DNA of 64,000 nucleotides from Streptomyces sp. P3 (GCA_016893485.2 JAFEKX020000001.1:1674001-1738000); one strand, 5' to 3'; shown: positions 27,717 to 38,568, numbered from the stretch's first letter. Notes: generated by a model from the letters alone, not told the origin. Translations and numbers: made by a program.

Positions 27717-29425
27717 GCCTTCACCTCCGTCCGCAGTTCCTCCGGCAGATGGAACCGCGCGAGGATCGCCGCCGTTCCCGTGGGCACCCGCCCCGGCGTC
27801 GCCAGGGACACCAGCACCATGGTGAGGAACCCCAGCGGCACCGACCAGAGCGCGGGCCAGGCGAGCAGGGCGTGCAGGGGGCCGGTGCCGGGGAAGCCCG
27901 CCATGGTCGCGGTCACGGCGACGAACGCCGACCCGCCGCCGACCAGCATCCCGGCGGCGGCGCCGGGCGGGGTGAGCCGCGTCCACCAGATGCCGAGGAC
28001 CAGCAACGGGCAGAAGGAGGACGCCGATACGGCGAACGCGAGCCCCACGGCGTCGGCGACGGGCAGGCCGCCGACCAGCACGCTCGCGACAAGGGGTACG
28101 GCCATGGCGAGGACCGTGCCGAGCCTGAAGTGCCGTACACCGCGCGACGGAAGGACGTCCTGGGTGAGGACGCCGGCGACCGCCATGGTCAGCCCCGACG
28201 CGGTGGACAGGAACGCGGCGAAGGCGCCGCCCGCGACCAGGGCACCGAGCAGGTCGCCGCCGACGCCGCCGATCATGCGGTCGGGCAGCAGGAGGACGGC
28301 CGCGTCGGCGTCGCCGGTGAGGGTGAGTTCGGGGGTGTACAGGCGGCCGAGGGCGCCGTAGACGGGTGGGAGGAGGTAGAAGGCGCCGATCAGGCCGAGG
28401 ACGGCGACCGTGGTGCGGCGGGCGGCGACACCGTGCGGGCTGGTGTAGAAGCGGACGACGACGTGCGGCAGACCCATGGTGCCGAGGAAGGTGGCGAGGA
28501 TGAGGCCGTACGTCGCGTACAGCGGGCGCTCCTCGCGGCTCGCGGCGAGGGAGGTCGACATGCCGCCGTTGGTGCCTCGGTCGGCGACGGGGACGGTGGC
28601 GCCCTGCGCGAAGGTGAGGCGGGTGCCGCGCTCGATGTGGTGGGTGCCGGCGGGGAGTTGCAGCTTCGCCGCGGTGTGGTGGCGGCTGTCGACCGTGCCG
28701 TTCACGGTGACCGTCAGGGGGTGGTCGAGTCTCAGGTCGAGTGTCTCGTCGACCCGAACTGTCCGTTGTTCGCGGAAGGTTGCCGGTTCCTCGAAGGCGT
28801 GCCGGGGTGTTCCGTCGCTCTGCCAGGCGAGGACCAGGAAGAGGGCGGGGACGAGCAGGGCGGTGAGCTTCAGCCAGTACTGGAAGGCCTGCACAAAGGT
28901 GATGCTGCGCATGCCGCCGGCCGCGACGGTCGCGACGACCACGACGGCGACGATCAGGCCGCCCAGCGAATCCGGAGCACCCGTGAGGACGGTCAACGTG
29001 AGCCCCGCGCCCTGGAGTTGGGGCAACAGGTACAGCCAGCCGACGCCGACGACGAAGGCGCCCGCGAGGCGTCGTACGGCGTGCGAGGCGAGCCGGGCCT
29101 CGGCGAAGTCGGGGAGGGTGTAGGCGCCGGAGCGGCGGAGCGGGGCGGCGACGAAGAGGAGCAGGACGAGGTAGCCGGCCGTGTAGCCGACGGGGTACCA
29201 GAGCATGTCGGGGCCCTGGACGAGGACCAGTCCGGCGATGCCCAGGAAGGAGGCGGCGGAGAGGTATTCGCCGCTGATGGCGGCGGCGTTGAGGCGGGGG
29301 CCGACGGTGCGGGAGGCGACGTAGAAGTCGGAGGTGGTGCGGGAGATGCGCAGGCCGAAGGCGCCGACGAGGACCGTGGCCACGACGACGAGGGCGACCG
29401 CCGGTACGGCATAGCTGGAGTTCAT
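27713..29425 (-). CDS. Sodium/solute symporter (SSS family)
   Basis: ATG at 29425 overlaps the DUF485-like gene stop (ATGA). 570 residues, about 13 hydrophobic segments. SSS features: ISRTTSDFYVASRTVGPRLN, AISGEYLSAASFLGIAG, and SFCPLLVLGIWWTRLTPPGA. A large periplasmic loop (about residues 210-310) rich in Val/Thr is inserted, which is longer than in acetate permease ActP. Position with a DUF485 partner resembles actP/mctC carboxylate transporters, so acetate, pyruvate or a similar acid is the likely cargo. Regulated by the flanking LytTR/LytS pair, by inference. Confidence 0.88.
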   Translation of the reverse strand: MNSSYAVPAVALVVVATVLVGAFGLRISRTTSDFYVASRTVGPRLNAAAISGEYLSAASFLGIAGLVLVQGPDMLWYPVGYTAGYLVLLLFVAAPLRRSGAYTLPDFAEARLASHAVRRLAGAFVVGVGWLYLLPQLQGAGLTLTVLTGAPDSLGGLIVAVVVVATVAAGGMRSITFVQAFQYWLKLTALLVPALFLVLAWQSDGTPRHAFEEPATFREQRTVRVDETLDLRLDHPLTVTVNGTVDSRHHTAAKLQLPAGTHHIERGTRLTFAQGATVPVADRGTNGGMSTSLAASREERPLYATYGLILATFLGTMGLPHVVVRFYTSPHGVAARRTTVAVLGLIGAFYLLPPVYGALGRLYTPELTLTGDADAAVLLLPDRMIGGVGGDLLGALVAGGAFAAFLSTASGLTMAVAGVLTQDVLPSRGVRHFRLGTVLAMAVPLVASVLVGGLPVADAVGLAFAVSASSFCPLLVLGIWWTRLTPPGAAAGMLVGGGSAFVAVTATMAGFPGTGPLHALLAWPALWSVPLGFLTMVLVSLATPGRVPTGTAAILARFHLPEELRTEVKA

Positions 29426-29781
29426 CGGTCCTCGACGAGGCGGACGAAGTCGCGTTCGTTGCGTTCGGCGCGGCGCACGTACCAGAGGGCGAGCAGGACG
29501 AGCGGGGCGTAGAGGCAGAAACCGAGGACGAGCCATTCGAGGCGGTGGGAGTCCGGGGTCGCCGCGAAGACCAGGGGCAGGGGCCCCACGAGGAGGACGA
29601 GGACCGCGAACACCGTGAGGGCAGCGCGGAGTTGGGTGCGCATGAGGGAGCGGACGTAGGTGTGGCCGAGGGTGGTCTGTTCGTCGATCTCGGTGCGGGG
29701 GCGGGAGTAGCCGGAGGCGCGGCGGGTGCGCCGGGGTGGGGCGGTGACAACCACCCTGCGTTCGCTGGGGTCCTGAGGCAT
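29422..29781 (-). CDS. DUF485-like membrane protein of the symporter
   Basis: 119 residues from ATG 29781, three bases after the regulator stop region. The cytoplasmic Arg-rich start (PPRRTRRASGYSRPRTEID) is followed by two membrane helices (ALTVFAVLVLLVGPLPLVFA and WLVLGFCLYAPLVLLALWYV) and a short charged tail. Small two-helix proteins of this kind precede actP-type symporters and are thought to assist them. The DUF485 assignment rests on size, topology and position rather than on a clear motif. Confidence 0.75.
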   Translation of the reverse strand: MPQDPSERRVVVTAPPRRTRRASGYSRPRTEIDEQTTLGHTYVRSLMRTQLRAALTVFAVLVLLVGPLPLVFAATPDSHRLEWLVLGFCLYAPLVLLALWYVRRAERNERDFVRLVEDR

Positions 29782-29783
29782 CG

Positions 29784-30531
29784 TCAGGACCTCCGCATCA
29801 GCAGGTCCCGCAGTTCGCGGGTGTGGCGGCGGCTGACCTGGAGTTCCTCGCCGCCGACGAGAACGCTCACCGTGCCCGCGTCCAGGCGGAGTTCGCCGAT
29901 GTGGCGCAGGGCGACGAGGTGGCGGCGGTGGATGCGGACGAAGCCGCGGGAGCGCCAGCGGTCCTCCAGGGTGGACACCGGGATGCGGACGAGGTGACTG
30001 CCCCGGTCGGTGTGCAGACGGGCGTAGTCGCCCTGGGCCTCGACGTGGGTGATGTCGTCGACGGCCACGAACCGTGTGACACCGCCGAGTTCGACGGCGA
30101 TGTGGTCGGGGTCGGGTTCGTGCACGGGTATCCGCGGTGCGGCGCCGCCGAGTTCGGCCGCCCGGCGCACCGCCTCCGCGAGCCGTTCCTTGCGGACCGG
30201 TTTCAGGACGTAGTCAACTGCCTTGAGATCGAAGGCCTGTACGGCGAAGTCCTCGTGCGCGGTGACGAACACGACGAGCGGCGGCTTGGCGAAACCGGTC
30301 AGCAGCCGTGCCATGTCGAGCCCGTCGAGGCCCGGCATCTGGATGTCGAGGAACACGACATCAATGGCTTCCGGTCCGTCCGGGCCTGATTCCAGGGCCC
30401 TGTTGATGCGGCGCAGCGCCTCGGTCGCGTCGCCCGCGCCCTCCGCGCTGCCGATGCGTGGGTCGGCGTTCAGCAGATAGAGCAGCTCCTCCAGGGAGGG
30501 GCGTTCGTCATCGACGGCGGGCGCGCAGCAT
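29784..30531 (-). CDS. LytTR-family response regulator
   Basis: ATG at 30531 (MLRA) followed by AVDDERPSLEELLYLL after removing one C near 30519-30521; without that, the given frame would start at 30569. Receiver: phosphorylation site in VVFLDIQMPGLDG, conserved FVTAHEDFAVQAF and YVLKPV. The DNA-binding LytTR part reads DYARLHTDRGSHLVRIPVST and FVRIHRRHLVALRHIGELRL. About 248 residues. First of the operon with the symporter and kinase, and divergent from the Lrp gene. Confidence 0.87.
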
Positions 30532-30608
30532 GAACGTGGAGTGTAGGAGCAATCCGCACGCCTGGACATGTGCCCGGCGTGGACGTTCGCGCTGGATACA
30601 GTGCCGAC

Positions 30609-31111
30609 ATGAACAGCAGGACCACCCCGTTCGACGAACTCGACCGGAAGATCATCACCGCGTTGATGGCGAACGCGCGGACCAGTTTCGCCGAGATCGG
30701 GGCGGCGATCGGGCTGTCGGCGACGGCGGTGAAGCGGCGCGTGGACCGGTTGCGCGAGACGGGTGTGATCACCGGGTTCACGGCGACGGTGCAGCCGTCC
30801 GCGCTCGGCTGGCGCACGGAGGCGTACGTGGAGGTGTACTGCGAGGGCGCCGCGCCCCCAGGCGGCTCGCGGAGGTGGTGCGCAACCACCCGGAGATCAC
30901 CGCGGCGATGACGGTGACCGGCGGCGCGGACGCGCTGCTGCATGTGCGGGCCACCGATGTGGAGCACTTCGAGGAGGTGCTGGAGCGGATCCGGCAGGAG
31001 CCGTTCATCCGGAAGACGATCAGCGTGATGGTGCTGTCCCACCTCCTCCCGGAAAGCCCGGAAGCGGGCGCCACCCATCCGGCCCCAGGGGACGCATCAG
31101 ACGTGCGCTGA
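30609..31111 (+). CDS. Lrp/AsnC-family regulator, frameshifted
   Basis: ATG at 30609. The N-terminal winged HTH is FDELDRKIITALMANARTSF and AIGLSATAVKRRVDRLRETG. One C is missing at 30856-30860; after it the RAM ligand-binding domain continues as RLAEVVRNHPEITAAMTVTG and ends with PEAGATHPAPGDASDV. About 167 residues. Lrp proteins sense amino acids. It lies directly upstream of the DDAH-like and rocD genes, and the gap between holds two direct repeats, so control by arginine or ornithine is the natural guess. Confidence 0.85.
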
Positions 31112-31123
31112 CCCCGGAAAAGA

Positions 31124-31153
31124 CGCAGCGTTACTGCGTATACGCGCAGCGTT
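31124..31153. promoter_or_regulatory. Direct repeats CGCAGCGTT, candidate Lrp site
   Basis: CGCAGCGTT at 31124-31132 and again at 31145-31153, 21 bp apart (two helical turns), with ACGCA/TGCGT inverted arms around the first. Located 80-110 bp before the DDAH-like start. Confidence 0.45.
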
Positions 31154-31234
31154 TGTCCCTTGTCGGTCGTATCTGTCGCTTTCTACCGTGGTGTCAACCC
31201 CAGTCGTCATCACAGGAAGCGGAGGAACCCCTCT

Positions 31235-32048
31235 GTGCCCGAGACCCGTGTGCGGCGCCGGCGGCGCTTTCTCGTCTGCGAACCCAGACACTTCGCCGTG
31301 CAGTACGCGATCAACCCCTGGATGCACCCCGACACCCAGGTGGACGTCGATCTCGCCCATGAGCAGTGGCGGACGCTGATCGACACCTACCGCGCCCATG
31401 GCCACACCGTCGACACGGTGCCGCCGGTGGCCGGTCTCCCCGACATGGTCTTCGCCGCGAACTCGGCGGTCGTCGTCGACGGCCGCGTCTTCGGCTCGCT
31501 CTTCCACGCACCCGAGCGGCAGCCCGAGTCCGTCCACTACGACACCTGGTTCAAGGCGGCGGGCTACGACGTCCACCGTCCCCGAGTCGGTGAGCGAGGG
31601 CGAGGGCGATCTCATCCCGACCGGCCGCTACGTACTGGCCGGCACCGGGTTCCGCACGACCCGCGAGGCCCATCGCGAGGTGCAGGAGTTCTTCGGCGTC
31701 CCGGTGATCAGCCTGACGCTGGTCGACCCGTACTTCTACCACCTCGACACGGCGCTGTTCGTCCTGGACGAGGACAACGTCTGCTACTACCCGGAGGCGT
31801 TCTCGCCGGGCAGCCGCGAGGTGCTCGCGCGGCTGTACCCGGAGGCGGTGCTCGCCACCCGCGAGGACGCGATGACGTTCGGGCTCAACTCCGTCTCCGA
31901 CGGTCTGCACGTCTTCATCGCGCCCCAGGCCAAGGAGCTGGCCTCGCGCCTCGCCGAACGCGGCTACGTCCCCGTCCCCGTCGACCTCTCCGAGTTCCAC
32001 AAGGCCGGCGGCGGCATCAAGTGCTGCACCCAGGAGATCCGCTCATGA
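31235..32048 (+). CDS. DDAH-like amidinohydrolase, frameshifted
   Basis: GTG at 31235 has GGAGGAA seven bases upstream. Family signatures: MVFAANSAVVVDGRVFGSLF, EGEGDLIPTGRYVLAGTGFR, the histidine region GLNSVSDGLHVFIAP and the C-terminal cysteine in GGGIKCCTQEI. One extra C at 31580-31583 splits it. About 270 residues. The guanidino-group modifying fold covers dimethylarginine hydrolase (gives citrulline), arginine deiminase and arginine dihydrolase (gives ornithine). Overlap with rocD (ATGA) favours a route that feeds ornithine or citrulline onward. Which reaction occurs cannot be read. Confidence 0.85.
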
Positions 32049-33270
32049 CCGCACCCGTCCGCGCCCGTACGTCCGCCGACCTCATCCGTGCCGAGGAGCC
32101 GGTCCTCGCGCACAACTACCACCCGCTGCCCGTGGTCGTCGCCCGCGCCGAGGGCACCTGGGTGGAGGACGTCGAGGGCCGCCGCTACCTCGACATGCTC
32201 GCGGGCTACTCGGCCCTCAACTTCGGTCACCGGCATCCCGCGCTGATCGAGGCGGCCCACCGCCAGCTCGACCAGCTGACGCTCACCTCGCGCGCCTTCC
32301 ACAACGACAAGCTGGCCGAATTCGCCGAGCGGCTCGCGGAGTTGACCGGCCTCGACATGGTGCTGCCGATGAACACCGGCGCGGAGGCGGTCGAGAGCGG
32401 CATCAAGGTGGCCCGCAAGTGGGCCTACGACGTGAAGGGCGTCCCCGCCGACCAGGCCACCATCGTCGTCGCGGCGGAGAACTTCCACGGCCGTACGACG
32501 ACGATCGTCAGCTTCTCCACCGACGAGACGGCGCGGGCGGGCTTCGGTCCCTTCACGCCGGGCTTCCGGATCGTGCCGTACAACGACCTCGCGGCGCTGG
32601 AGGCGGCGGTCGACGAGACCACGGCGGCCGTGCTGATCGAGCCGATCCAGGGCGAGGCGGGGGTGATCATCCCGGACACGGGTTATCTGGCCGGTGTGCG
32701 CGAACTCACCGAGCGCAAGGGCTGTCTGTTCATCGCGGACGAGATCCAGTCGGGCCTCGGCCGCACCGGCCGCACCCTCGCCGTCGAGCACGAGGGGTCG
32801 TCCCGGACCTGCTGCTGCTCGGCAAGGCGCTCGGCGGCGGGATCGTGCCGGTGTCGGCGGTGGTCGCGCGGCGCGAGGTGCTGAGCGTCCTGAAGCCCGG
32901 TGAGCACGGGTCGACGTTCGGCGGGAACCCGCTCGCCGCGGCCGTCGGCACCGCGGTCGTCGAGCTGTTGGAGACCGGTGAGTTCCAGCGCAGGGCAGCC
33001 GAGTCGGGCGTCGTCCTGCGGGACGGTCTGACCGAGCTGGTCGGCAAGGGCGTCGTCGGTTTCCGGGCGCGCGGTCTGTGGGCGGGCGTCGACGTCGACC
33101 CGGCGATCGGCACCGGGCGCGAGATCAGCGAACGCCTCATGCGCGAGGGCGTGTTGGCCAAGGACACGCACGGCTCCACGATCCGTCTCGCACCGCCGCT
33201 GACCATCACGGAGGACGAACTCCGGTCGGCGATCGGCGCGTTGGAGAAGGTGCTGACGCGAGGGGCCTGA
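32045..33270 (+). CDS. rocD: Ornithine aminotransferase, frameshifted
   Basis: ATG at 32045 overlaps the previous stop. A class III PLP aminotransferase: LNFGHRHPALIEAAHRQLDQ, MNTGAEAVESGIKVARKWAY, IADEIQSGLGRTG and the PLP lysine in LLLGKALGGGIVPVSAV. The DIQ/NTGAEA pattern is that of OAT rather than acetylornithine enzymes. One G is missing at 32794-32797. About 408 residues. It transfers the delta-amino group of ornithine to 2-oxoglutarate, forming glutamate semialdehyde toward proline or glutamate. Confidence 0.9.
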
Positions 33271-33283
33271 GGTGTGCGGGTGT

Positions 33284-33314
33284 GGCTGGACCGGCGCACG
33301 AGGTCGGTCCAGCC
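33284..33314. terminator. Two-way terminator after rocD
   Basis: GGCTGGACCG (33284-33293) and CGGTCCAGCC (33305-33314) form a perfect 10-bp stem between rocD and the convergent small gene. Confidence 0.65.
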
Positions 33315-33356
33315 AGGCCCGCGAAGGGGGCGCTCGCAACTCCCCGGTGGCGGCGG

Positions 33357-33641
33357 TTAGTTGCCCGCCGCGCTCGGCTCCGTGGGGGCACCGGTGCCCG
33401 TGTCGGCCAGGGCCGCCTGGGCAAGGAGACGACGGGCCAGGTCTCGGGCCTCCGCCACGGTGAGCGAGGCCCACAGCCCGGGCTCGCCGCGTACGACGGG
33501 CCCCACGTCCAGGGTGACCCGCGTGATGGGCCGCTCCGGGATCGACAGCCGCAGCCGCTTCACCGCGACGTGGCGACCGCACGTGGTCACCAACGGCGCT
33601 TCACCTGACGGCGGGAGCGGCTCCTGCCCTGACCGATTCAT
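33357..33641 (-). CDS. Hypothetical protein (94 aa)
   Basis: ATG at 33641, or GTG at 33650; AAGGAG directly before the ATG is too close to serve it, so the exact start is unsure. A beta-rich middle (RPITRVTLDVGPVVRGEPG) is followed by a helix (LTVAEARDLARRLLAQAALA) and an Ala/Pro/Thr tail. The helix block resembles those of short Streptomyces proteins of unknown role. Upstream to 33955 (about 314 bp) no further gene is seen; that gap holds the efeO promoter. Confidence 0.5.
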   Translation of the reverse strand: MNRSGQEPLPPSGEAPLVTTCGRHVAVKRLRLSIPERPITRVTLDVGPVVRGEPGLWASLTVAEARDLARRLLAQAALADTGTGAPTEPSAAGN

Positions 33642-33955
33642 CTCCTTCACGACCCTTCTCTGAGTACCCGGCGAGGTATCAGGAGCAGCGCCGAAGGGGG
33701 CCGCGTTGTTCCCGGGCACCGGCGACGCCCCCTTTCGCCCGGGGCGACGCGCGGTCGACCCGCTCCGCCCGGCCGTAGCCGACCGTGCCCCCACCCACCG
33801 CACCGTGGCGATCACGGACCGTCCGGTGAACCCCGGGCGAATTCTCGCCCGCCCTCCGGTCAGAACAGGGTCAAGGGACGCGGTGCGCGCCATGGCACCC
33901 TCATAAGATCGCCGCTACCGCCACCTTTTTCGTACGACGCCCCTGGAGGCCCGGC

Positions 33956-35239
33956 GTGCCCGAAACCGCGCGCGGAGCCGATGCCGAGCCCGGACCGATA
34001 CCTGCCTCGGAGCTGACCTCGCCCGCGCCCGCACCCCGTGCCGTCCGCCGACGTACCGTCCTGCTCGCGGCCGGTGCCCTGGTCGTCGTAGCGGCCGTGG
34101 GAGCCGGAGTGCTCACGGCGCGCGGCTCCGGCTCGGACGGGACGAAGGCCGCTGCCGCCGCCGACGGGCTGCCGCGCACCACCGTCGAGGTCGCGACCGC
34201 CGGGTGCGGCAGCGGCTGGACGCATCCGCGGGCCGGTCACCAGGTCTTCGAGCTGCACAACACGTCCAGTACGGCGGCCGAGGTGTATCTCACCGACGTG
34301 AGGACCGGTGCCGTCTACGGCGAGGTCGAGGGGCTGGCGCCGGGTACCGTCCGGCCGCTCGGGGTGACCCTCGGGAACGGGTCGTACGCCTTCAGATGCC
34401 TGCCCGACGACGCCGACGCCGTGACGGGACCCACCGTGCGGATCACCGGCTCGACGGTGCGGAGCGGGCCCGCCGCCGTGCCGATCACGCAGCAGGAGCT
34501 CATCCCGCCGACGCTCGCCTACCAGAAGTGGATCCAGGTCCGGACCGTCGAACTCGCCCGGAAGACGGACGTGTTGCGTGCCGCCGTCGACCGGGGCGAC
34601 CTCGCCGCCGCCCGCAACGCATGGCTGCCCGCGCATCTCGTCTACGAGCGGATGGGCGCCGCCTACGGCACGTTCGGTGACTCGGACGGGGCGATCAACG
34701 GCACCACGGCCGGGCTCGCGGGCGGGGTGCACGACGCCAGGTTCACCGGGTTCCACCGGGTCGAGTACGGGCTGTGGCACGGCGAGCCGGCGAGCGGGCT
34801 GCGCGGTCCCGCCGATCAACTCGCCAAGGACGTCCACGCGTTGGCGAGCAGCTGGCCCTCCCAGCGGATGGATCCGTCCGACACCGGGCTGCGGGCGCAC
34901 GAGATCCTGGAGAACACCGTGCAGTTCGAGCTGACCGGCCGCACCGACTACGGCAGCGGCACCAACCTGGCTACCGCCCGCGCCAACCTCGACGACACGC
35001 GCGTACTGCTCGGCTGTCTGAGCCCGCTGCTGAAGACCCGGGACCCGGGGTTCGCCGAACTCGGTATCTGGATGGACCGTGCCCAGCACACCCTGGACGG
35101 CCTCGACCACTCCGGGAAGTGGACACCCTTGGCTCAACTCACCCGTCCGCAAAGGGAGAAGGTCGACGCCGACCTCGGTGGACTGGTCGAGCGGCTGGCC
35201 GACGTGGCCGCCCTCACGGACGTACGGAGGACCGCGTGA
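33956..35239 (+). CDS. efeO: Iron uptake protein EfeO (cupredoxin plus M75)
   Basis: GTG at 33956 after GGAGG. 427 residues: a short cytoplasmic start, one membrane anchor ([20 protein letters not shown]), a cupredoxin-like part to about residue 180, then the M75 peptidase-like domain with the HxxE motif [10 protein letters not shown] and [20 protein letters not shown]. EfeO binds ferric/ferrous iron outside the membrane for the EfeU channel. It overlaps efeB (GTGA). No efeU is present on either side within the window. Confidence 0.9.
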   Translation: MPETARGADAEPGPIPASELTSPAPAPRAVRRRTVLLAAGALVVVAAVGAGVLTARGSGSDGTKAAAAADGLPRTTVEVATAGCGSGWTHPRAGHQVFELHNTSSTAAEVYLTDVRTGAVYGEVEGLAPGTVRPLGVTLGNGSYAFRCLPDDADAVTGPTVRITGSTVRSGPAAVPITQQELIPPTLAYQKWIQVRTVELARKTDVLRAAVDRGDLAAARNAWLPAHLVYERMGAAYGTFGDSDGAINGTTAGLAGGVHDARFTGFHRVEYGLWHGEPASGLRGPADQLAKDVHALASSWPSQRMDPSDTGLRAHEILENTVQFELTGRTDYGSGTNLATARANLDDTRVLLGCLSPLLKTRDPGFAELGIWMDRAQHTLDGLDHSGKWTPLAQLTRPQREKVDADLGGLVERLADVAALTDVRRTA

Positions 35240-36453
35240 AGCGCGTGAACGAGGTGGGCCGCCGCGGTTTCCTGGCGAGTGCGGCGGCCGTGGCCGGTGC
35301 CGGGCTGGTGGCCGCCGACCGTGGGGCGGCCGTCGCCGCGGTGCAGAGTGCCGCGAACGTGCCCTTCCACGGGGCGCATCAGGCCGGGATCATCACCCCG
35401 GCCCAGCGCGCCACGGCGTTCGTGTCCTTCGACACGACGGCCGCCGACCGCTCCGAACTCACCGACCTGCTGCGGACGTTGACCGAGCGGGCCCGCTTCC
35501 TCACCACCGGCGGCAGCCCGGAGGACCTGGGCATCACCGCCCCGCCCTCCGACTCGGGCACGCTCGGCCCCGACCTCCCGGCGGACCGGCTGAGCGTCAC
35601 CGTGGGCGTCGGCGCCTCGCTCTTCGACGACCGCTACGGCCTGGCGAAGCTCAAGCCCCACCGCCTGACCGCGATGCCCGCCTTCCCGGACGACGACCTG
35701 AACGCCGACTGGTGTCACGGCGATGTGAGTGTGCAGTTCTGCGCGGACAGCTCGGACACCGTGCTGCACGCGCTGCGCGATGTCACCCGGCACACCCGCG
35801 GCGGTCTCCAAGTCCGCTGGCGCACCGACGGGTTCATCAGCCTGCCGCGTCCCTCGGGCACCCCGCGCAACCACCTGGGCTTCAAGGACGGCATCTCCAA
35901 CCCCGAGGTGACCGACGCCCACGCGATGAACGACCTTGTGTGGGTGGGCAGGAGCAGCGGCGAGCCGGACTGGGCGACCGGCGGCAGCTATCAAGTCGTA
36001 CGGCTGATACGGATGTTGGTGGAGTTCTGGGACCGGGTCTCCATCACCGAGCAGGAGCGGATGTTCGGCCGCGCCCGGGACACCGGCGCCCCGCTGGACG
36101 GGCACCACGAGAAGGACACGCCCAACTTCGCGCAGGACCCGCAGGGCGATGTGATCCCGCTCGACAGCCACATCCGGCTCGCCAACCCGCGCTCCGCACA
36201 GAGCGCCGACCAGCGCATCCTGCGGCGGGGCTACAACTACGACCGGGGCACGGACAGCAACGGCAACCTCGACATGGGGCTGCTGTTCTGCTGCTACCAG
36301 CAGGATCCGGCCCGGCAGTTCGAGAACGTGCAGAAGCGACTGGCCGGCGAACCGCTGGTCGACTACATCTCGCCGTACGGCGGCGGGTACTTCTTCGCGC
36401 TGCCCGGTGTGCGGGACGGTTCCGACTGGCTCGGGCGCAGCCTGCTGACCTGA
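35236..36453 (+). CDS. efeB: Deferrochelatase/dye-decolourising peroxidase EfeB
   Basis: GTG at 35236 overlaps the efeO stop, with GGAGG upstream. 405 residues; Tat-type start ([20 protein letters not shown]). DyP signatures: GFKDGISNP (the GxxDG motif) and the proximal haem histidine in [12 protein letters not shown]. Secreted, haem-dependent. In EfeUOB it oxidises ferrous iron or releases iron from haem for EfeO. Intact. Confidence 0.93.
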   Translation: MKRVNEVGRRGFLASAAAVAGAGLVAADRGAAVAAVQSAANVPFHGAHQAGIITPAQRATAFVSFDTTAADRSELTDLLRTLTERARFLTTGGSPEDLGITAPPSDSGTLGPDLPADRLSVTVGVGASLFDDRYGLAKLKPHRLTAMPAFPDDDLNADWCHGDVSVQFCADSSDTVLHALRDVTRHTRGGLQVRWRTDGFISLPRPSGTPRNHLGFKDGISNPEVTDAHAMNDLVWVGRSSGEPDWATGGSYQVVRLIRMLVEFWDRVSITEQERMFGRARDTGAPLDGHHEKDTPNFAQDPQGDVIPLDSHIRLANPRSAQSADQRILRRGYNYDRGTDSNGNLDMGLLFCCYQQDPARQFENVQKRLAGEPLVDYISPYGGGYFFALPGVRDGSDWLGRSLLT

Positions 36454-36624
36454 GAGCCGGGTCAAAAACAGGCCAACAGACCATGAGATTCCTGACCGGG
36501 CGTTCGCTCCCACGTCATTGCCGCTCCCCCGCCCCGCCGCCACCATTGCCCAGGCTACGGCGGTAGGTGCCACGGCCATGGACGGTGTGGCAGCGGAACA
36601 ACTGCTCCCGGAAGGCGAGACAGC

Positions 36625-38506
36625 ATGATCGGCAAAGGAAGAAACCCCGGTGCGCGGCGCCGGTTGACGCGCGTGGGCGCCCTGCTCGGCGCCGCGGCCC
36701 TGGCCACCGCGGGCGGGGCCGTCCCCGCGTCGGCGGCCTCGCACGGCCACCGGCCCTCGGGCAGCACGCACACGTCGACGCCGATCAAGCACGTGGTCGT
36801 GATCTACGACGAGAACATCTCCTTCGACCACTACTTCGCCACCTACCCCGGGCCGCGAACACCGACGGCACCACGTTCAAGGCCGCGGCGCACACGCCGA
36901 AGGCCGACAACCTGCTCAACGCCGGGCTGCTGAAGAAGAACCCGAACCTCTACACCCCCACGCGGCTGAGCGGTTCGCAGGCGATGACCTGCGACCAGAA
37001 CCACTCCTACGGCCCCGAGCAGTACGCGGCCGACGGCGGCAAGGCCGACAAGTACGTCGAGAACACCGAGGTCAACAAGTGCACCGGCCTCTTCGGTGAG
37101 CCCGGCCTGGTCATGGACTACTACGACGGCAACACCGTCACGGGCATGTGGAACTACGCCCAGCAGTACGCCCTCAACGACCGCTCGTTCAGCTCCACCT
37201 TCGGTCCCTCCACGCCCGGCGCGCTGAACCTGATATCGGGTCAGACGCACGGCGTGATCTCCGTCGACCCGGCATCGGGCACCGAGAACCCGAAGCAGAC
37301 GACGACCCCGGACCCGTACGCCGTGCTCTCCCCGAACGCCAAGGGTGTCGGCACGGTCATCAACGACCCCGACCCGGCCTTCGACGACTGCTCGGACAAG
37401 GACCACACCGCGACCAGCGCGCTCGCGGTGATGCAGGGCAGGAACATCGGTGACCTGCTCAACTCCAAGAACGTGAGCTGGGGTTGGTTCCAGGGCGGGT
37501 TCCGGCCCAGCACCGCGTGGGACGGCAAAAACGGCGACTACGCCAAGTGCGCCGGCACCACCCACACCAATGTCGGCGGCGCCGCCTCCGAGGACTACAG
37601 CCCGCACCACTCGCCCTTCGAGTACTACAAGTCGACGTCCAACCCGCACCACTTGGCGCCGAAGTCGGTCGCCGAGATCGGCCACGACGGCCGCGCGAAC
37701 CACAACTACGACCTGACCGACTTCGACGCCGCCCTGAAGGCCAACAGCCTTCCCGCGGTGAGCTTCCTGAAGGCGGCCGAGTACCAGGACGGGCACGCCG
37801 GTTACTCGGACCCGACCGACGAGCAGAACTTCCTGATCAAGGAGATCAACGCCCTTCAGAAGTCGCCCGAGTGGAAGTCGACGGCGGTCGTGCTCGCCTA
37901 CGACGACTCCGACGGCTGGTACGACCACGTCACGTCGAAGGTCCTGAACGGCTCGAAGGACTCGACCGTCGGCTCCAACAGCAAGGCCACGGACAGCCCG
38001 GCCTGCCAGTCCGGTCCGGCCGCCCAGGGCGGTTACGCGGACCGCTGCGGCCCTGGCACCCGGCAGCCGCTGCTGGTCATCTCGCCGTACAGCAAGGTCA
38101 ACAAGATCGACCACACGCCGACCGAGCAGGCGTCGATCACGCAGTTCATCGAGGACAACTGGCACACCGGCCGTATCGGTGACGCGTCCTTCGACCAGCG
38201 GGCGGGCACCCTGGGCGGCATGTTCGACTTCCGGCACCCCAACGACAAGCAGGTGCTGCTGAACGCGAACGGTTCGGTGAAGTCGGTGAAGCGCATCCCG
38301 CACTACACGCAGACCTCGTCGACGGCCGCAAGGCCCCGTACCCGGCGTACGTCCAGGACCTCAAGGCGCAGAACGTCGCCGCCACCAGCGACTCCTCCAC
38401 GGCCCTGCCGGTCGCCGTAGGAGCCGGGCTGGTCACGGCAGTCGGGGCGACCACGGCCTTCGCGCTGTACCGGCGCCGGTCGCGCGCCAGGGGCATCACC
38501 GCGTAG
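36625..38506 (+). CDS. Secreted phosphoesterase (phospholipase C/acid phosphatase family), frameshifted
   Basis: ATG at 36625, signal peptide with RRRLTRVGALLGAAAL and cleavage near ASAAS. The catalytic start VVVIYDENISFDHYFATYPG matches PF04185 (VVVIxxENxSFDxxF). Later motifs: FSSTFGPSTPGALNLISGQT, AYDDSDGWYDHV and LLVISPYSKVNKIDHT. The C-terminus has a membrane helix (VAVGAGLVTAVGATTAFALY) and RRRSRAR, so it is probably anchored by its tail. Breaks: one G missing at 36850-36852 and one base near 38311. About 628 residues. Releases phosphate from phospholipids or nucleotides; likely phosphate scavenging. Confidence 0.87.
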
Positions 38507-38527
38507 GTGTGACCCCGCGGAACTGAG

Positions 38528-38568
38528 CGGCGGAGGGCGGCGAGGAGGGATCTCGCCGCCCTCCGCCG
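38528..38568 (+). terminator. Strong hairpin after phosphoesterase gene
   Basis: A perfect 17-bp stem: CGGCGGAGGGCGGCGAG (38528-38544) with its complement at 38552-38568, 7-base loop. Confidence 0.8.
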
